A DNA stretch of 54,637 bases from Streptomyces anandii JCM 4720 (GTDB lineage Bacteria > Actinomycetota > Actinomycetes > Streptomycetales > Streptomycetaceae): contig NZ_BMVJ01000007.1 of NCBI RefSeq assembly GCF_014650655.1, forward strand, positions 287,720 to 342,356, read 5' to 3'. Position numbers and translations under genes: made by a program. Of the stretch, positions 14,097-23,574 are shown one piece after another; the first letter of the stretch is position 1, and each line of letters opens with the position of its first letter. The notes under the pieces were generated by a model. It did not search any database. It saw only the letters and a program-made list of their open reading frames with translations, and was not told the DNA's origin.

Positions 14097-15032
14097 CTAC
14101 CGGGTCTGCTGGGCCGGGACCCCGCGGGAGACCGGCTCGTCCTCGGCCGGCGTGCCCGCGGCGGCCACCGCGGCACCGGTGAGGGTCGCCAGCATCTCGC
14201 GCACATTGGTGAGCTGGGCGTTGATCGAGTCGCGGCGGTTGGTCAGGGCCGCCAGCTCGCGCTCGGACTCCGAACGGATGCGGTCCGCCTTGGCGTTGGC
14301 GTCCGCCACGATGTCCTCGGCCTGGCGCTGGGCGGTCTCCACCGTCTGGCGGGCGCGGCGCTCGGCGTCGGTGCGCAGCTTCTCGGCCTCCAGACGCAGC
14401 TGCTCTGCGCGGTGCTCGATCTCCGCGAGCCGCTTCTCGGCCTTGGCCTGACGGGACGCGAGGTCGCGCTCGGACTGCTCGCGGCGCTTGGCGAGGTTGG
14501 TCTCGAAGTCGGCTGCGGCCTGGGCGGCCTTGGCGCGGGTCTCCTCGAAGAGGGCGTCGGCCTCCTCCCGCTTGGACTGGGCGTCCTTCTGCGCCTCGGA
14601 GCGCAGCTGGGCCGCCTCGCCCTTGGCCTTCTCGACGATCCGGACGCCCTCGTCCTCGGCCTTGGCCTTGCGCTCCGCGGCGAACGACTCCGCGTCGTTG
14701 CGCACCTGCTGGGCCGCCGACTCGGCGAGCTCGCGGTGCTGCTCGGCCGCGCGCCGGGCCTCCTCACGCAGATCCTTCGCCTCTTCCTCGGCGAGACGCA
14801 GGATCTTCTCGACGCGCGCGCCGAGACCCGCGTACGACGGCTCGGCGTCGGTTACCTGGGCCTGGGCGTTCTGCGTCTCGAGGTGGAGCTCCTCGATGCG
14901 CTTCTCCAGGGCGGTGATGCGGGAAAGAGCGCTGTCACGGTCGGAGACGAGCTTGGAGATACGTTCGTCCACCTGAGCGCGGTCGTACCCACGCCGCACA
15001 AGCTCGAAGCCGTAGGGGGAAGTGTCGCTCAT
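14097..15032 (-). CDS. filP: FilP, intermediate-filament-like coiled-coil protein
   Basis: 311 residues. It opens with a DivIVA-like N-terminal motif, MSDTSPYGFELVRRGYDRAQVDERISKLVSDRD, then runs as continuous Ala/Glu/Arg/Lys-rich coiled coil from about residue 20 to 275 (AEEEAKDLREEARRAAEQHRELAESAAQQVRNDAESFAAERKAKAEDE), ending in a short flexible tail. Length matches S. coelicolor FilP (about 310). FilP self-assembles into filaments behind the growing hyphal tip and interacts with DivIVA, giving rigidity. Its neighbour scy encodes the tip-organising scaffold. A -10-like TAGGAT on the minus strand (15078-15073) is about 40 bp upstream, followed by an AGGAA ribosome binding site. Confidence 0.93.
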   Translation of the reverse strand: MSDTSPYGFELVRRGYDRAQVDERISKLVSDRDSALSRITALEKRIEELHLETQNAQAQVTDAEPSYAGLGARVEKILRLAEEEAKDLREEARRAAEQHRELAESAAQQVRNDAESFAAERKAKAEDEGVRIVEKAKGEAAQLRSEAQKDAQSKREEADALFEETRAKAAQAAADFETNLAKRREQSERDLASRQAKAEKRLAEIEHRAEQLRLEAEKLRTDAERRARQTVETAQRQAEDIVADANAKADRIRSESERELAALTNRRDSINAQLTNVREMLATLTGAAVAAAGTPAEDEPVSRGVPAQQTR

Positions 15033-15072
15033 GGGGTTCCTGTCGAATGAGACCGGTGAGGTGATAGGTGGA

Positions 15073-15078
15073 ATCCTA
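15073..15078 (-). promoter_or_regulatory. Putative -10 element of filP
   Basis: The minus-strand hexamer TAGGAT lies 41 bp before the filP ATG, in the 182-bp gap after scy. The surrounding DNA (15090-15140) holds GGTGTGTCATC and GATGACAC-like inverted halves. No convincing -35 is visible. Confidence 0.4.
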
Positions 15079-15214
15079 GGGGCCGAAGCGGTGTGTCATC
15101 GAGCGGATACGTGTTTGATCTGGAGAATGACACCTCTTTTGAGTGGCTGACCATCGGAGAGCTTGCCAAAGAGCCGGGCAAAGCCCTCCGAAAGACCGGA
15201 ATCCGCCCCTCAGG

Positions 15215-18200
15215 CTAGCCGTCTGACGGCTTGCCACCCGAGCGGGGTGCTCCGACCGTCGCGCCCGCCTTGACGCCGCCGTCCTTCGCGGAGGCCGGGG
15301 CCTCGAAGGACTCCAGTGCCTCGAGGACGTCCTGGACGCGGGAGATCTCGGCGTTGATGTCCTCGCGCCGGCGCACCAGGATCTCCAGCTCGCGCTTGCC
15401 CTCCTCGACCGTGGCCCGGGCCTCGCGGATCGCCTCGGCCTTGAGCTCCTCGGCCTCCTTCACGAGGGTGGCCTTCTTCTGCTCGGCCTCCTTCAGCAGC
15501 CCCTCGGCCTTCTTCACCGCGGCGATACGCACCTTGCCCGCCTCGGAGTTGGCCTCCGAGACGATCTCCTTCGCCTTGGCCTGCGCCTTCGCCAGCTGCT
15601 CCTCGGCGGCCTTGATCAGCGCGTCGCAGCGGTCGCCGGTGGACTTCATCGTCTCGGCGGCCTCGCGCCGCGCCCGCTCGTGCAGTTCCTCGATCTCGGC
15701 GGTCAGCCGCTCGCGCAGCTCCTCGGCGCGCTCGCGGATCTGGGTGGCGTCCCGGCGGGCGCCGACGAGCAGCTCGTCCGCGTCCGTACGGGCCTTCTCC
15801 ACCGACGCGTTGCCCTCGATGGTCGCCTCGGACAGGATCCGGTCGGCCTCCTTGCGGGCCGCGCCCACCATCGCATCGGCCTGCGACTCCGCGTCCGCCT
15901 TGGTCTTCACCGCGCTCTGCTGCGCCTCGGTGAGCAGCTTGTCGGCCTCGGCCGTGGTCTCGGTGATGAGGGTGTCGACCTGCTCGGCCGCCTCCGAGCG
16001 CCGCTTGTTGGCCTCCTTGCGGGCCTCGTCCAGCGTCCGCTCGGCCTCCTCGCGGGCGGCGGCCAGCGTGCGCTCCGCCTCCGCCTCGGCGTCGCCGCGC
16101 AGCCGCTCGGACTCGGCGCGGATCCGCTCGGCGTGCGCCTGCGCGGAACCGACCGCCTCGGCGGCCTCGGCACGCAGCCGTTCCGCGTCGCCGGTGGCGT
16201 CCGAGATGAGCTTCTCCGCCTTCGCGACGGAGTCGGCGCGCAGCCGGTCCGCCTCGTTGATCGTCTCCGTCTGCAGCCGCTCGGCCTCGGAGCGCGCCTC
16301 GCTGATGAGGGTGTCCGCCTGGGTCGCCGCGTCCGACCGGATGCGGTTGGCGTCCTCGCGGGCCTCCGCACGGGTGCGGGTGGCGTCCTGGTCGGCCTGG
16401 GCGATCGCGTCGGAGGCCTCGGTGCGCACCCGCTGGGCGTGCTCGGCCACGTCCGCGCGGATCCGCTCGGCCTCCGCGATCGCCTCGGAGACCGTGCGGT
16501 CCGCGAGCGACTTGGCGGCCTCGGTCTCCTCCTGCGCCTCGCGCCGCAGCCGGGACGCGTCCTCGCTCGCCCGCTCCCGCTCGGCGTAGGCGTCGGCGCG
16601 GACCCGGTCCGCCTCCTCGCCGGCCTCCCGGCGGGTGCGCTCCGCGGCGTGCTCGGCGGCCGAGCGCAGCCCGGTGATCTCCTCCTGCGCCTGCTCGTGC
16701 AGCCCGGCGACGGAGTCCCGTACCTGCTGGGCGTGCTGTTCGGCGGCCGAGACCATCTCGGTGGCGCGCCGGTCGGCCTCCTCCACCAGCCGGGTCGCCT
16801 CGGCCTGCGCCTCCTCCACGCGCTTGCGCGCCGAGGCCAGCAGCTCCTCGCTCTGCTCGCGGGCCCGCTCGCGCTCCTGGTCGGCCTCGGCGCGCGCGGC
16901 GCCGAGGAGTTCCTCCGCCTCGCGGCGGCGCCGGGCGGCCTCCTCCTGGGCGGCGGCCAGCGTCTCGGACGCCTCGGTGCCCAGGCGCTCGGCGGCGGCC
17001 TGCGCCTCCGCGCGCACCCGGTCCGCGGTGTCCTGGGCCTCGGCCTTGAGCCGCTCGGCCTCGGCCGCGGCCTCCGACCGCAGCCGTACGGCGATGGTCT
17101 CGCCCTCGGCGCGGGAGGCGGACGCGTCGGCCGCGGCCTCGGTGCGCAGCCGCTCCGCCTCGGCCTCGGCCTGCTGCTGGAGCGTACGGATGCGCTCGGC
17201 GGCCTCGGCGCGCAGCCGCTCGCCCTCCTCGCCGGCCTCGCGGCGGATCCGCGCGGCCTCCTCACGGGCGTCGGACAGCGCCTGCTCGGCGGCGCTCAGG
17301 CGCTGCTCGGCCTCGGTGTGCAGCCGGGTGAGTTCGTCGGCGGCCTCGGCCTGCCGGGCCTCCACGGCCCGCTCGGTCTCCTCGCGCAGCTCGCGCGCGG
17401 CGCGCTCGGCGTCGGCGCGGACCGCCTCGGCCTGCTCCTCCGCCTCCGCGCGGTGCCGCTCGGCCTCCTTGCGGGTGCGCTCCAGGGTCTCCTCGGCCTG
17501 GCGGCGCAGCGAGGTGGCCCGCTCGATGGCCTCGGTGCGGACCTTCTCGCTGTCGCCCTGCGCGGTCGAGCGCAGCTCGTCGGCGTCGGCCTTCGCCTTG
17601 GACAGCAGCTCCTCGGCGGACTTGGCCGCCTCCTCGATCTGCACCACGGCCTCGCGCCGGGCCTCGGCGCGGATCCGCTCACCCTCGGCGACCGCGTCGG
17701 CGCGCAGCTGCTCGGCCTCGCCGCGCAGCCGGCGGGCCTCCTCCTGCAGCTCGACCGTCTTGGCGCGGTACTCCTTGGTGTCGTCCTTGGCGGCGCCCTT
17801 GAGCTGGGCGGCGATGTCGTGCGCCTCGGCGCGCAGCCGGTCCGCCTCGGCCTCGGCCTCCCGGCGGATCCGCTCGGCCTCCTCGGCCGCGGCCTTCGTG
17901 GTGTTCTTGGCGTCCTCGGCCGCCTTGTTCAGCACGTCCTCGGCGGTCTTGGCCGCCTTGGACAGCTGGGTCGCGCTCTCCTCGGCCGTGATCGTACGGG
18001 CCTTCTCGGCGGCCTCCGCGACGATCTTCTCGGCCTCGGCGCGGGCGTCCGCGACCACCTGCTCGGCCTCGGACTTGGTGTTCTCGGCCTCCTTGGTGGC
18101 CTCCTCGACCAGCCGCGCGACCTGCTCCTTGGCGGTGCGGGTGCGCTGCTCGTTGGCCGACTCCGCGCTCGCCAGCGCCTTGGCCGCGGTCTCCTTGGCC

Positions 18201-19063
18201 TCGGTGACCAGCTTCTCGGCCTCGGTCTGCGCCTTGCGCAGCGCCTCCTCGGCCTCGGCCATGCGCTGCTCGGCGGCCCGGCTCAGCTCGGTGGCCTGGC
18301 GGCGGGCCGCGTCCGACTCGGTGACGGTGGAGGAGCGCAGCTGCTCGGCGTGGTCGGTGGCCTCCTGGGCCTGGGTGGAGGCGGCGTTCAGCAGACGCTC
18401 GGCGTCCGTGCGGGCGCGACGCAGAATCTGCTCGGCCTCCGCGCGGGCCGACTCGGCCTCGCTCTGCAGGCGCTGGCGTGCCTCGGCGGCCACCCGCTCG
18501 GCCTCCGCGCGGGCGGCGGCCATGGCCTGCTCGGCCTCCGCGCGGGACTCGTCGAGCAGCCGGCGCGCCTGCTGCTCGGTGCGGGCACGCAGCTGCTCGG
18601 CCCAGGCCACGTTCTCGTTGACGTGGGACTCGACGGTCTGGCGGCGCTCGGCGAGCTCCTGGTCGAGCTGCTGGCGCCGGGTCACCGCCTCCTGGTGCAG
18701 CTCGGACTGCAGGCGCGCGGCCTGCTCGGCGTGCTCCTGGAGGATCCGCTGGGTCTGCGCCCGGGCCTGGCTCAGCTCGCGCTCGGCGTCGGCCCGGATC
18801 TGGTCGGCCTGCATCTGCGCGTTGCGAAGCAACTGCTCGGCCTGGTAGCCGATGTCCGCGCTGTCGTAGGCGGGCCGGGTCATGATGGTGCGGCGCGCCT
18901 CGTGCAGCTTGGCGCGCAGCACCTCGACCTGGTAGCCGAGGTCCTCGGCGTGCTGGATCGCCTTTTCCCGCTCGGTCTTCAGCCGATCCATCTCGGCCTC
19001 GAACCGAGAGAGGTGGTCGACGTCAGCCGCCGGCTCTCGCTCCTGGCGTTCGTAGCCCCGCAC
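15215..19063 (-). CDS. scy: Scy, long coiled-coil scaffold of the polarisome
   Basis: 1282 residues from the GTG at 19063 (RGYERQEREPAADVDHLSRFEAEMDRLKTEREKAIQHAEDLGYQVEVLRAKLHEARR); a TTG at 19093 is the alternative. After a short N-terminal region with a globular-looking segment, the whole chain is coiled coil of Ala/Glu/Arg repeats (AEAERIRAEA-type units). Published work on Scy describes a 51-residue repeat that departs from simple heptads. The C-terminal end contains REDINAEISRVQDVLEALESFEAPASAK, like the end of FilP (RRDSINAQLTNVREMLATL). Length is close to S. coelicolor Scy (about 1326). Scy sits at the tip with DivIVA and FilP and sets the number and position of growth zones. Confidence 0.94.
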   Translation of the reverse strand: MRGYERQEREPAADVDHLSRFEAEMDRLKTEREKAIQHAEDLGYQVEVLRAKLHEARRTIMTRPAYDSADIGYQAEQLLRNAQMQADQIRADAERELSQARAQTQRILQEHAEQAARLQSELHQEAVTRRQQLDQELAERRQTVESHVNENVAWAEQLRARTEQQARRLLDESRAEAEQAMAAARAEAERVAAEARQRLQSEAESARAEAEQILRRARTDAERLLNAASTQAQEATDHAEQLRSSTVTESDAARRQATELSRAAEQRMAEAEEALRKAQTEAEKLVTEAKETAAKALASAESANEQRTRTAKEQVARLVEEATKEAENTKSEAEQVVADARAEAEKIVAEAAEKARTITAEESATQLSKAAKTAEDVLNKAAEDAKNTTKAAAEEAERIRREAEAEADRLRAEAHDIAAQLKGAAKDDTKEYRAKTVELQEEARRLRGEAEQLRADAVAEGERIRAEARREAVVQIEEAAKSAEELLSKAKADADELRSTAQGDSEKVRTEAIERATSLRRQAEETLERTRKEAERHRAEAEEQAEAVRADAERAARELREETERAVEARQAEAADELTRLHTEAEQRLSAAEQALSDAREEAARIRREAGEEGERLRAEAAERIRTLQQQAEAEAERLRTEAAADASASRAEGETIAVRLRSEAAAEAERLKAEAQDTADRVRAEAQAAAERLGTEASETLAAAQEEAARRRREAEELLGAARAEADQERERAREQSEELLASARKRVEEAQAEATRLVEEADRRATEMVSAAEQHAQQVRDSVAGLHEQAQEEITGLRSAAEHAAERTRREAGEEADRVRADAYAERERASEDASRLRREAQEETEAAKSLADRTVSEAIAEAERIRADVAEHAQRVRTEASDAIAQADQDATRTRAEAREDANRIRSDAATQADTLISEARSEAERLQTETINEADRLRADSVAKAEKLISDATGDAERLRAEAAEAVGSAQAHAERIRAESERLRGDAEAEAERTLAAAREEAERTLDEARKEANKRRSEAAEQVDTLITETTAEADKLLTEAQQSAVKTKADAESQADAMVGAARKEADRILSEATIEGNASVEKARTDADELLVGARRDATQIRERAEELRERLTAEIEELHERARREAAETMKSTGDRCDALIKAAEEQLAKAQAKAKEIVSEANSEAGKVRIAAVKKAEGLLKEAEQKKATLVKEAEELKAEAIREARATVEEGKRELEILVRRREDINAEISRVQDVLEALESFEAPASAKDGGVKAGATVGAPRSGGKPSDG

Positions 19064-19271
19064 TGCGCGGTCCCATCCGTCCCCTGGTCGCAAGCCTGTC
19101 CAAACGAGCTCCGTCCATCCGCCGAACGGGGCCCCCGGGGAATGGTGTCAGATCAACGGCGGAGCATGGGCTGCTGCCCCGACGCTCGTCCCCCGAAACC
19201 CGGACCCCGGCACGGTCCGGCCGAAGGACGGCAGGACCCGGCCGCCCCCGCTTCGGGGACGACCGCCCCCA

Positions 19272-19301
19272 ACCCTACCGGCCCTTATGTACGAGGGTCA
19301 G
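19272..19301 (-). promoter_or_regulatory. Candidate scy promoter
   Basis: On the minus strand, CTGACC (19301-19296), an 18-bp spacer and TAGGGT (19277-19272) form a reasonable housekeeping-type promoter. The predicted start near 19265 leaves a leader of about 200 bases before the scy GTG. The -35 overlaps the end of the epimerase gene. Confidence 0.35.
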
Positions 19302-19738
19302 TGCTCAGCCGACTCAACAGGCGCTGAAGTGACCAGTTCTGTCAGGACGCCGTGACAATCCTTGGGGTGCAGGAAGGTGATCCGTGACCCCATGGAGCCG
19401 CGTCGCGGCTCCTCGTACAGAACGCGTACGCCCTTGCCGCGGATGTCCGCGGCGTCGGCGTCCACATCCGCCGTACCGAATGCGATGTGGTGGACGCCCT
19501 CGCCGTTCTTGGCGAGCCACTTGGCGACGGTGGAGTCCTCGCGGGTCGGCTCGAGAAGCTGCAGGTAGGAGGCACCTCCGTCGGACGTCTCGTTGATCTT
19601 GAGCATGGCCTCGCGCACGCCCTGCTCCTCGTTGACCTCGGTGTGGAACACCTCGAAGCCGTATGTGGCCCGGTAGAACTCGACGGTCGCGTCGAGGTCG
19701 TGGCAGGCGATCCCGATGTGGTCGATTCGCGTCAGCAT
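19298..19738 (-). CDS. mce: Methylmalonyl-CoA epimerase
   Basis: 146 residues. It interconverts the (2R) and (2S) forms of methylmalonyl-CoA, connecting propionyl-CoA carboxylation with B12 mutase. The glyoxalase/VOC fold is clear: [28 protein letters not shown], then YLQLLEP (metal-ligand region), [12 protein letters not shown] and CHGVLTELV, whose Glu is the usual last ligand. The predicted ligand set (His7, a Glu/Gln, His, Glu) looks complete. It is divergent from the acetyl-CoA acetyltransferase gene across 149 bp, so both may be controlled together. The scy promoter candidate overlaps its 3' end. Confidence 0.95.
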   Translation of the reverse strand: MLTRIDHIGIACHDLDATVEFYRATYGFEVFHTEVNEEQGVREAMLKINETSDGGASYLQLLEPTREDSTVAKWLAKNGEGVHHIAFGTADVDADAADIRGKGVRVLYEEPRRGSMGSRITFLHPKDCHGVLTELVTSAPVESAEH

Positions 19739-19887
19739 GGATTCAGTGCAGCGCTCCGCGGGTGGTTACGCAACGTGCGCGCGATCACACCGACGGCCCG
19801 ATGACGGCACCGAGTGCCATCAGTACATTCGAAGTAAACCCTCGTTCACTCCTCGGCCTGGGCAGGCCGGTAAGGGGATCGCAGCTC

Positions 19888-21096
19888 ATGTCTTCTGGAA
19901 ATTCCGGCACGAACACCTCGGTGATCGTCGCGGGCGCGCGCACGCCCATGGGGCGGCTGCTGGGCTCGCTGAAGTCCTTCTCGGGAGCCGACCTCGGCGG
20001 CTTCGCGATCAAGGCCGCCCTCGACCGTGCGGGGATCGGGGGCGACCAGGTGCAGTACGTGATCATGGGTCAGGTGCTGCAGGCCGGGGCGGGGCAGATC
20101 CCGGCGCGTCAGGCCGCGGTCAAGGCCGGCATCCCGATGAGCGTCCCGGCGCTGACCATCAACAAGGTGTGCCTGTCCGGCCTGGACGCGATCGCGCTGG
20201 CCGACCAGCTGATCCGCGCCGGCGAGTTCGACGTGGTCGTCGCCGGCGGCCAGGAGTCGATGACCAACGCGCCCCACCTGCTCCCCAAGTCCCGCGAGGG
20301 CTTCAAGTACGGCGCGATCGAGATGCTCGACGCGATGGCGTACGACGGCCTGACCGACTCCTTCGAGGGCATCGCCATGGGCGAGTCCACCGAGAAGCAC
20401 AACACCCGCCTGGGCATCGCCCGCCCGGAGCAGGACGAGATCGCCGCGCTCTCCCACCAGCGGGCCGCCGCCGCGCAGAAGAACGGCATCTACGAGGCCG
20501 AGATCACCCCGGTGGAGATCCCGCAGCGCAAGGGCGACCCGGTGCTGTTCAGCAAGGACGAGGGCATCCGCGGCGACACCACCGCCGAGTCCCTGGGCAA
20601 GCTGCGTCCGGCCTTCGCCAAGGACGGCACGATCACCGCCGGCTCCTCCTCGCAGATCTCCGACGGCGCCGCCGCCGTGGTCGTGATGAGCAGGGCCAAG
20701 GCCGAGGAGCTGGGCCTGGACTGGATCGCCGAGATCGGGGCCCACGGCAACGTGGCCGGTCCGGACAACTCCCTGCAGTCCCAGCCGTCCAACGCCATCC
20801 TGCACGCCCTGAAGAAGGAGGGCCTGGAGGTTTCCGACCTGGACCTCATCGAGATCAACGAGGCGTTCGCCGCCGTCGCCGTGCAGTCAATGAAGGACCT
20901 CGGCGTGTCCACGGAAAAGGTGAACGTGAACGGCGGCGCGATCGCCCTCGGTCACCCGATCGGGATGTCCGGCGCCCGTCTGGTGCTGCACCTGGCCCTG
21001 GAGCTCAAGCGACGGGGCGGCGGTGTCGGCGCGGCCGCGCTGTGCGGTGGCGGCGGCCAGGGCGACGCCCTGATCGTCCGGGTGCCGAAGGCCTGA
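19888..21096 (+). CDS. Acetyl-CoA C-acetyltransferase (thiolase)
   Basis: 402 residues from the ATG at 19888, preceded by AAGGGGAT. The enzyme condenses two acetyl-CoA to acetoacetyl-CoA or runs the reverse thiolysis. Thiolase landmarks: [16 protein letters not shown] at the start, the nucleophilic Cys in [11 protein letters not shown] (near 90), [11 protein letters not shown], the catalytic His in [17 protein letters not shown], and the proton-donor Cys in [15 protein letters not shown] rough dimer-type length. It lies upstream of meaB on the same strand and divergent from mce. Together with the 3-hydroxybutyryl-CoA dehydrogenase it provides the first steps toward butyryl/ethylmalonyl-CoA. 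Confidence 0.95.
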   Translation: MSSGNSGTNTSVIVAGARTPMGRLLGSLKSFSGADLGGFAIKAALDRAGIGGDQVQYVIMGQVLQAGAGQIPARQAAVKAGIPMSVPALTINKVCLSGLDAIALADQLIRAGEFDVVVAGGQESMTNAPHLLPKSREGFKYGAIEMLDAMAYDGLTDSFEGIAMGESTEKHNTRLGIARPEQDEIAALSHQRAAAAQKNGIYEAEITPVEIPQRKGDPVLFSKDEGIRGDTTAESLGKLRPAFAKDGTITAGSSSQISDGAAAVVVMSRAKAEELGLDWIAEIGAHGNVAGPDNSLQSQPSNAILHALKKEGLEVSDLDLIEINEAFAAVAVQSMKDLGVSTEKVNVNGGAIALGHPIGMSGARLVLHLALELKRRGGGVGAAALCGGGGQGDALIVRVPKA

Positions 21097-21167
21097 GCGC
21101 CGGGTAGCACCCCACCGACCCCTTTCGTACGCCGACCGCGTACGCGGATCACGTGAACGGAGCTGTG

Positions 21168-22124
21168 ATGCAGGACGTCTCCTCTCTGGTGGCCCAGGCC
21201 AGGGAAGGCCGGCCGCGGGCCGTGGCCCGGCTGATCTCCTTGGTGGAGGGGGCGTCCCCGCAGTTGCGGGAGGTCATGGAGGCCCTGGCCCCGCTGACGG
21301 GCAACGCCTACGTCGTCGGTCTCACCGGCTCGCCGGGCGTGGGCAAGTCGACGTCCACGTCGGCGCTGGTGACGGCGTACCGCAAGCAGGGCAGGCGGGT
21401 CGGCGTCCTGGCCGTCGACCCGTCCTCGCCCTTCTCCGGGGGCGCCCTGCTGGGCGACCGGGTGCGGATGTCGGAGCACGCCTCCGACCCGGGCGTCTAC
21501 ATCCGCTCGATGGCGACCCGCGGCCACCTCGGCGGCCTCGCCTGGGCGGCCCCGCAGGCGATCCGCGTGCTGGACGCGGCGGGCTGCGACGTGGTCCTGG
21601 TGGAGACCGTGGGCGTCGGCCAGTCCGAAGTGGAGATCGCCTCCCAGGCGGACACCTCCGTCGTCCTGCTCGCCCCGGGCATGGGCGACGGCATCCAGGC
21701 GGCCAAGGCGGGCATCCTGGAGATCGGCGACGTCTACGTCGTCAACAAGGCCGACCGGGACGGCGCCGACGCCACCGCCCGCGAGCTGAACCACATGCTG
21801 GGCCTCGGCGAGTCCCGCGGGCCCGGCGACTGGCGGCCGCCCATCGTCAAGACGGTGGCGGCCCGCGCCGAGGGCGTCGACGAGGTCGTGGAGGCCCTGG
21901 AGAAGCACCGGGCGTGGATGGAGGAGCGGGGCGTCCTCGCGGAGCGCCGGCGGGCCCGGGCCGCCCGCGAGGTGGAGACGATCGCGGTGACCGCCTTGCG
22001 CGAGCGCATCGGTGACCTGCACGGCGACCGCCGGCTCAGCGCGCTGGCCGAGCGCATCGTGGCGGGCGAGCTGGACCCCTACCGCGCGGCGGACGAGCTG
22101 GTGGCGGGCCTCACCGAAGCCTGA
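21168..22124 (+). CDS. meaB: MeaB-family GTPase, chaperone of B12 acyl-CoA mutases
   Basis: 318 residues from the ATG at 21168 with CGGAG seven bases upstream; GTG codons at 21153 and 21165 are possible alternative starts. G3E-family P-loop GTPase: Walker A VGLTGSPGVGKSTSTSAL (near 48), Walker B-like DVVLVETVGVGQSEVEIA, a conserved GRRVGVLAVDPSSPFSGGALLGDRVRM switch-type segment and the guanine-specific NKADRDG. MeaB/ArgK proteins gate adenosylcobalamin loading and protect methylmalonyl- and isobutyryl-CoA mutases. Location 71 bp after the thiolase gene suggests one operon. The cognate mutase subunit icmA is 7 kb away. Confidence 0.95.
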   Translation: MQDVSSLVAQAREGRPRAVARLISLVEGASPQLREVMEALAPLTGNAYVVGLTGSPGVGKSTSTSALVTAYRKQGRRVGVLAVDPSSPFSGGALLGDRVRMSEHASDPGVYIRSMATRGHLGGLAWAAPQAIRVLDAAGCDVVLVETVGVGQSEVEIASQADTSVVLLAPGMGDGIQAAKAGILEIGDVYVVNKADRDGADATARELNHMLGLGESRGPGDWRPPIVKTVAARAEGVDEVVEALEKHRAWMEERGVLAERRRARAAREVETIAVTALRERIGDLHGDRRLSALAERIVAGELDPYRAADELVAGLTEA

Positions 22125-22137
22125 GCCCGGCAGCGAA

Positions 22138-22180
22138 CGGCGGAAGGCGGAGTCCCGGGCAGGGGCCCCGCCTTCCGCCG
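22138..22180. terminator. Strong terminator after meaB
   Basis: CGGCGGAAGGCGG (22138-22150) pairs perfectly with CCGCCTTCCGCCG (22168-22180), a 13-bp stem followed by TTT. It lies between convergent meaB and the marR gene. Confidence 0.8.
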
Positions 22181-22198
22181 TTTCGGGCGCTCACGCGC

Positions 22199-22675
22199 TC
22201 AGGCGCGTCCCCGCTGCCCCCGCAGATGCTCGGCGACGGGCTTGAGGGCCTTGTCGAGCTCGGTCAGCACCTCGGGCGCCAGCAGGTCGATGAAGTGCCT
22301 CCGCACGGACGCCACATGGTGCGGCGCGACCTTCTGCATGGTCTCCATGCCGTGCTCGGTGAGGACCGCGTAGAGCCCTCTGCGGTCGGACTCGCAGTTC
22401 TCACGGCGCACCAGGTTCGCGTTCTCCATGCGGGTGATCTGGTGCGAGAGGCGGCTCTTGGACTGGAGGGTGGCGGACGCGAGGTCGCTCATCCGCATCC
22501 GTACGTCCTCCGACTCGGAGAGGTTCACGAGGATCTCGTAGTCGTTCATCGTCAGGCCGAACGGCTGCAAGTCCTTCTCGAGCTGGTACGTCAACAGCCT
22601 GTTGACCTCCAGGTGGGTGCGCCAGGCGCACTGCTCCGCATCGGTCAGCCAGCGCGTGGCCGTCTCGGTCTCCAT
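22199..22675 (-). CDS. MarR-family transcriptional regulator
   Basis: 158 residues. Helical start METETATRWLTDAEQCAWRTHLEVNRLLTYQLEKDLQPFGLTMNDYEILVNLSES, then the winged helix: VRMRMSDLASATLQSKSRLSHQITRMENANLVRRENCESDRRGLYAVLTEHGMETM. It ends with a dimerisation helix. The DNA immediately upstream (22676-22720) is AT-rich for this genome and includes TCTACCTAAAAAGTTGAAAG, likely its own promoter/operator. The regulated genes are unknown: neighbours are meaB (convergent) and the AIM24 operon, same strand and upstream. The single Cys (NCESDRR) in the wing region could be redox-sensitive, which is speculation. Confidence 0.92.
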   Translation of the reverse strand: METETATRWLTDAEQCAWRTHLEVNRLLTYQLEKDLQPFGLTMNDYEILVNLSESEDVRMRMSDLASATLQSKSRLSHQITRMENANLVRRENCESDRRGLYAVLTEHGMETMQKVAPHHVASVRRHFIDLLAPEVLTELDKALKPVAEHLRGQRGRA

Positions 22676-22770
22676 GAATGAAGTCTACCTAAAAAGTTGA
22701 AAGGCGAACTAGTGAGGGGTGCTGTGACGGTGCGCACGCGTTCGAGCCGTCACACTCCGCAGACTACCGC

Positions 22771-23574
22771 TCACAGCCCGAAGCGACGCTGGAGGTCTCC
22801 CAGCTGTCCGGGAAGGCGCGGTGCGCCGGCTTGCTGTCCACGGCTTCCGGACACCCCCGCGCCGCCGGGCACGCCGGGCTCCTGCGGGAGTGCCCCGGAG
22901 GCCTGCTCGGCCATGAGGGATTCGCTCGACTGAAGCAGGACCGTTCCGGCTCCCACGAACTCGAACTGATGCTCCTCCCTGGAGGCCCCGCCGAGGCCCG
23001 TCATCGCACGTAGACCGCCCATTACGCCTGTCAGGTACCCATGGTCGTAGTGATGGCACGGGGAGGGGCAGTCGGCCCATCCGACGAGTGCCTGCGGATC
23101 CACCCGGATCGGGGGTTCCATGAACACCACCGGACCGTTAGATGCGGCCACGAACTTTCCGGTTCCGATGAGCGTCAGAAACCCCGGCACGATCGATTGC
23201 TTGAGCGCGAGACTTGGCTGAAAAGCGAGCAGGTTGCCCGAGCGAATGGTCAGATTGCCGTCGTCCAGGTCGTAGGAATTGACATCGAAGGCCCGGTCGG
23301 CGAGCAGCATCTTGCCCGAGCCCTCCGCCACGACCCAGTCGCTCGCGTGCAGAGGCGAATGGAACGACGTGCGCACCAGACGGTCCAGCCGGCCGTGCCC
23401 GACGCCGTTGAACTCGATCGCCCCGTAGTAGGCGATCATCTTCCCCTTCTGCAGGAACCACTGGCTTCCCTTGAGCTCCACGCAGAAGGTGTAGCTGTTG
23501 ACGTTGTCGTCGGCCGGCAGCGTCATCGGGTCGTGCACCACTGGCCCGGCACCGGGCGGTCCCCACGCGTTCAC
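22771..23574 (-). CDS. AIM24-family protein, third gene of a tandem triplet
   Basis: 267 residues, GTG start at 23574 overlapping the stop of the previous gene (GTGA). AIM24 proteins form beta-helical or trimeric beta-sandwich shells. Here the repeat-like strands are visible: SYTFCVELKGSQWFLQKGKMIAYYGAIEFNGV, VVAEGSGKMLLADRAFDVNSYDLDDGNLTIRSGNLLAFQPSL, HQFEFVGAGTVLLQSSE. It differs from its two neighbours by a central CPSPCHHYDHGY insert (two Cys, three His) and a Gly/Pro/Gln-rich tail of about 45 residues (VPGGAGVSGSRGQQAGAPRLPGQ). The molecular role of the bacterial family is not settled. Confidence 0.88.
   Translation of the reverse strand: MNAWGPPGAGPVVHDPMTLPADDNVNSYTFCVELKGSQWFLQKGKMIAYYGAIEFNGVGHGRLDRLVRTSFHSPLHASDWVVAEGSGKMLLADRAFDVNSYDLDDGNLTIRSGNLLAFQPSLALKQSIVPGFLTLIGTGKFVAASNGPVVFMEPPIRVDPQALVGWADCPSPCHHYDHGYLTGVMGGLRAMTGLGGASREEHQFEFVGAGTVLLQSSESLMAEQASGALPQEPGVPGGAGVSGSRGQQAGAPRLPGQLGDLQRRFGL

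Noticed and set aside
15680..19327. A 1215-residue open frame on the plus strand opposite scy (Leu/Gly/Arg-rich)
   Set aside because: It is the antisense shadow of the repetitive GC-rich scy gene, with no known domain and no ribosome binding site; scy on the minus strand has a recognisable protein family.
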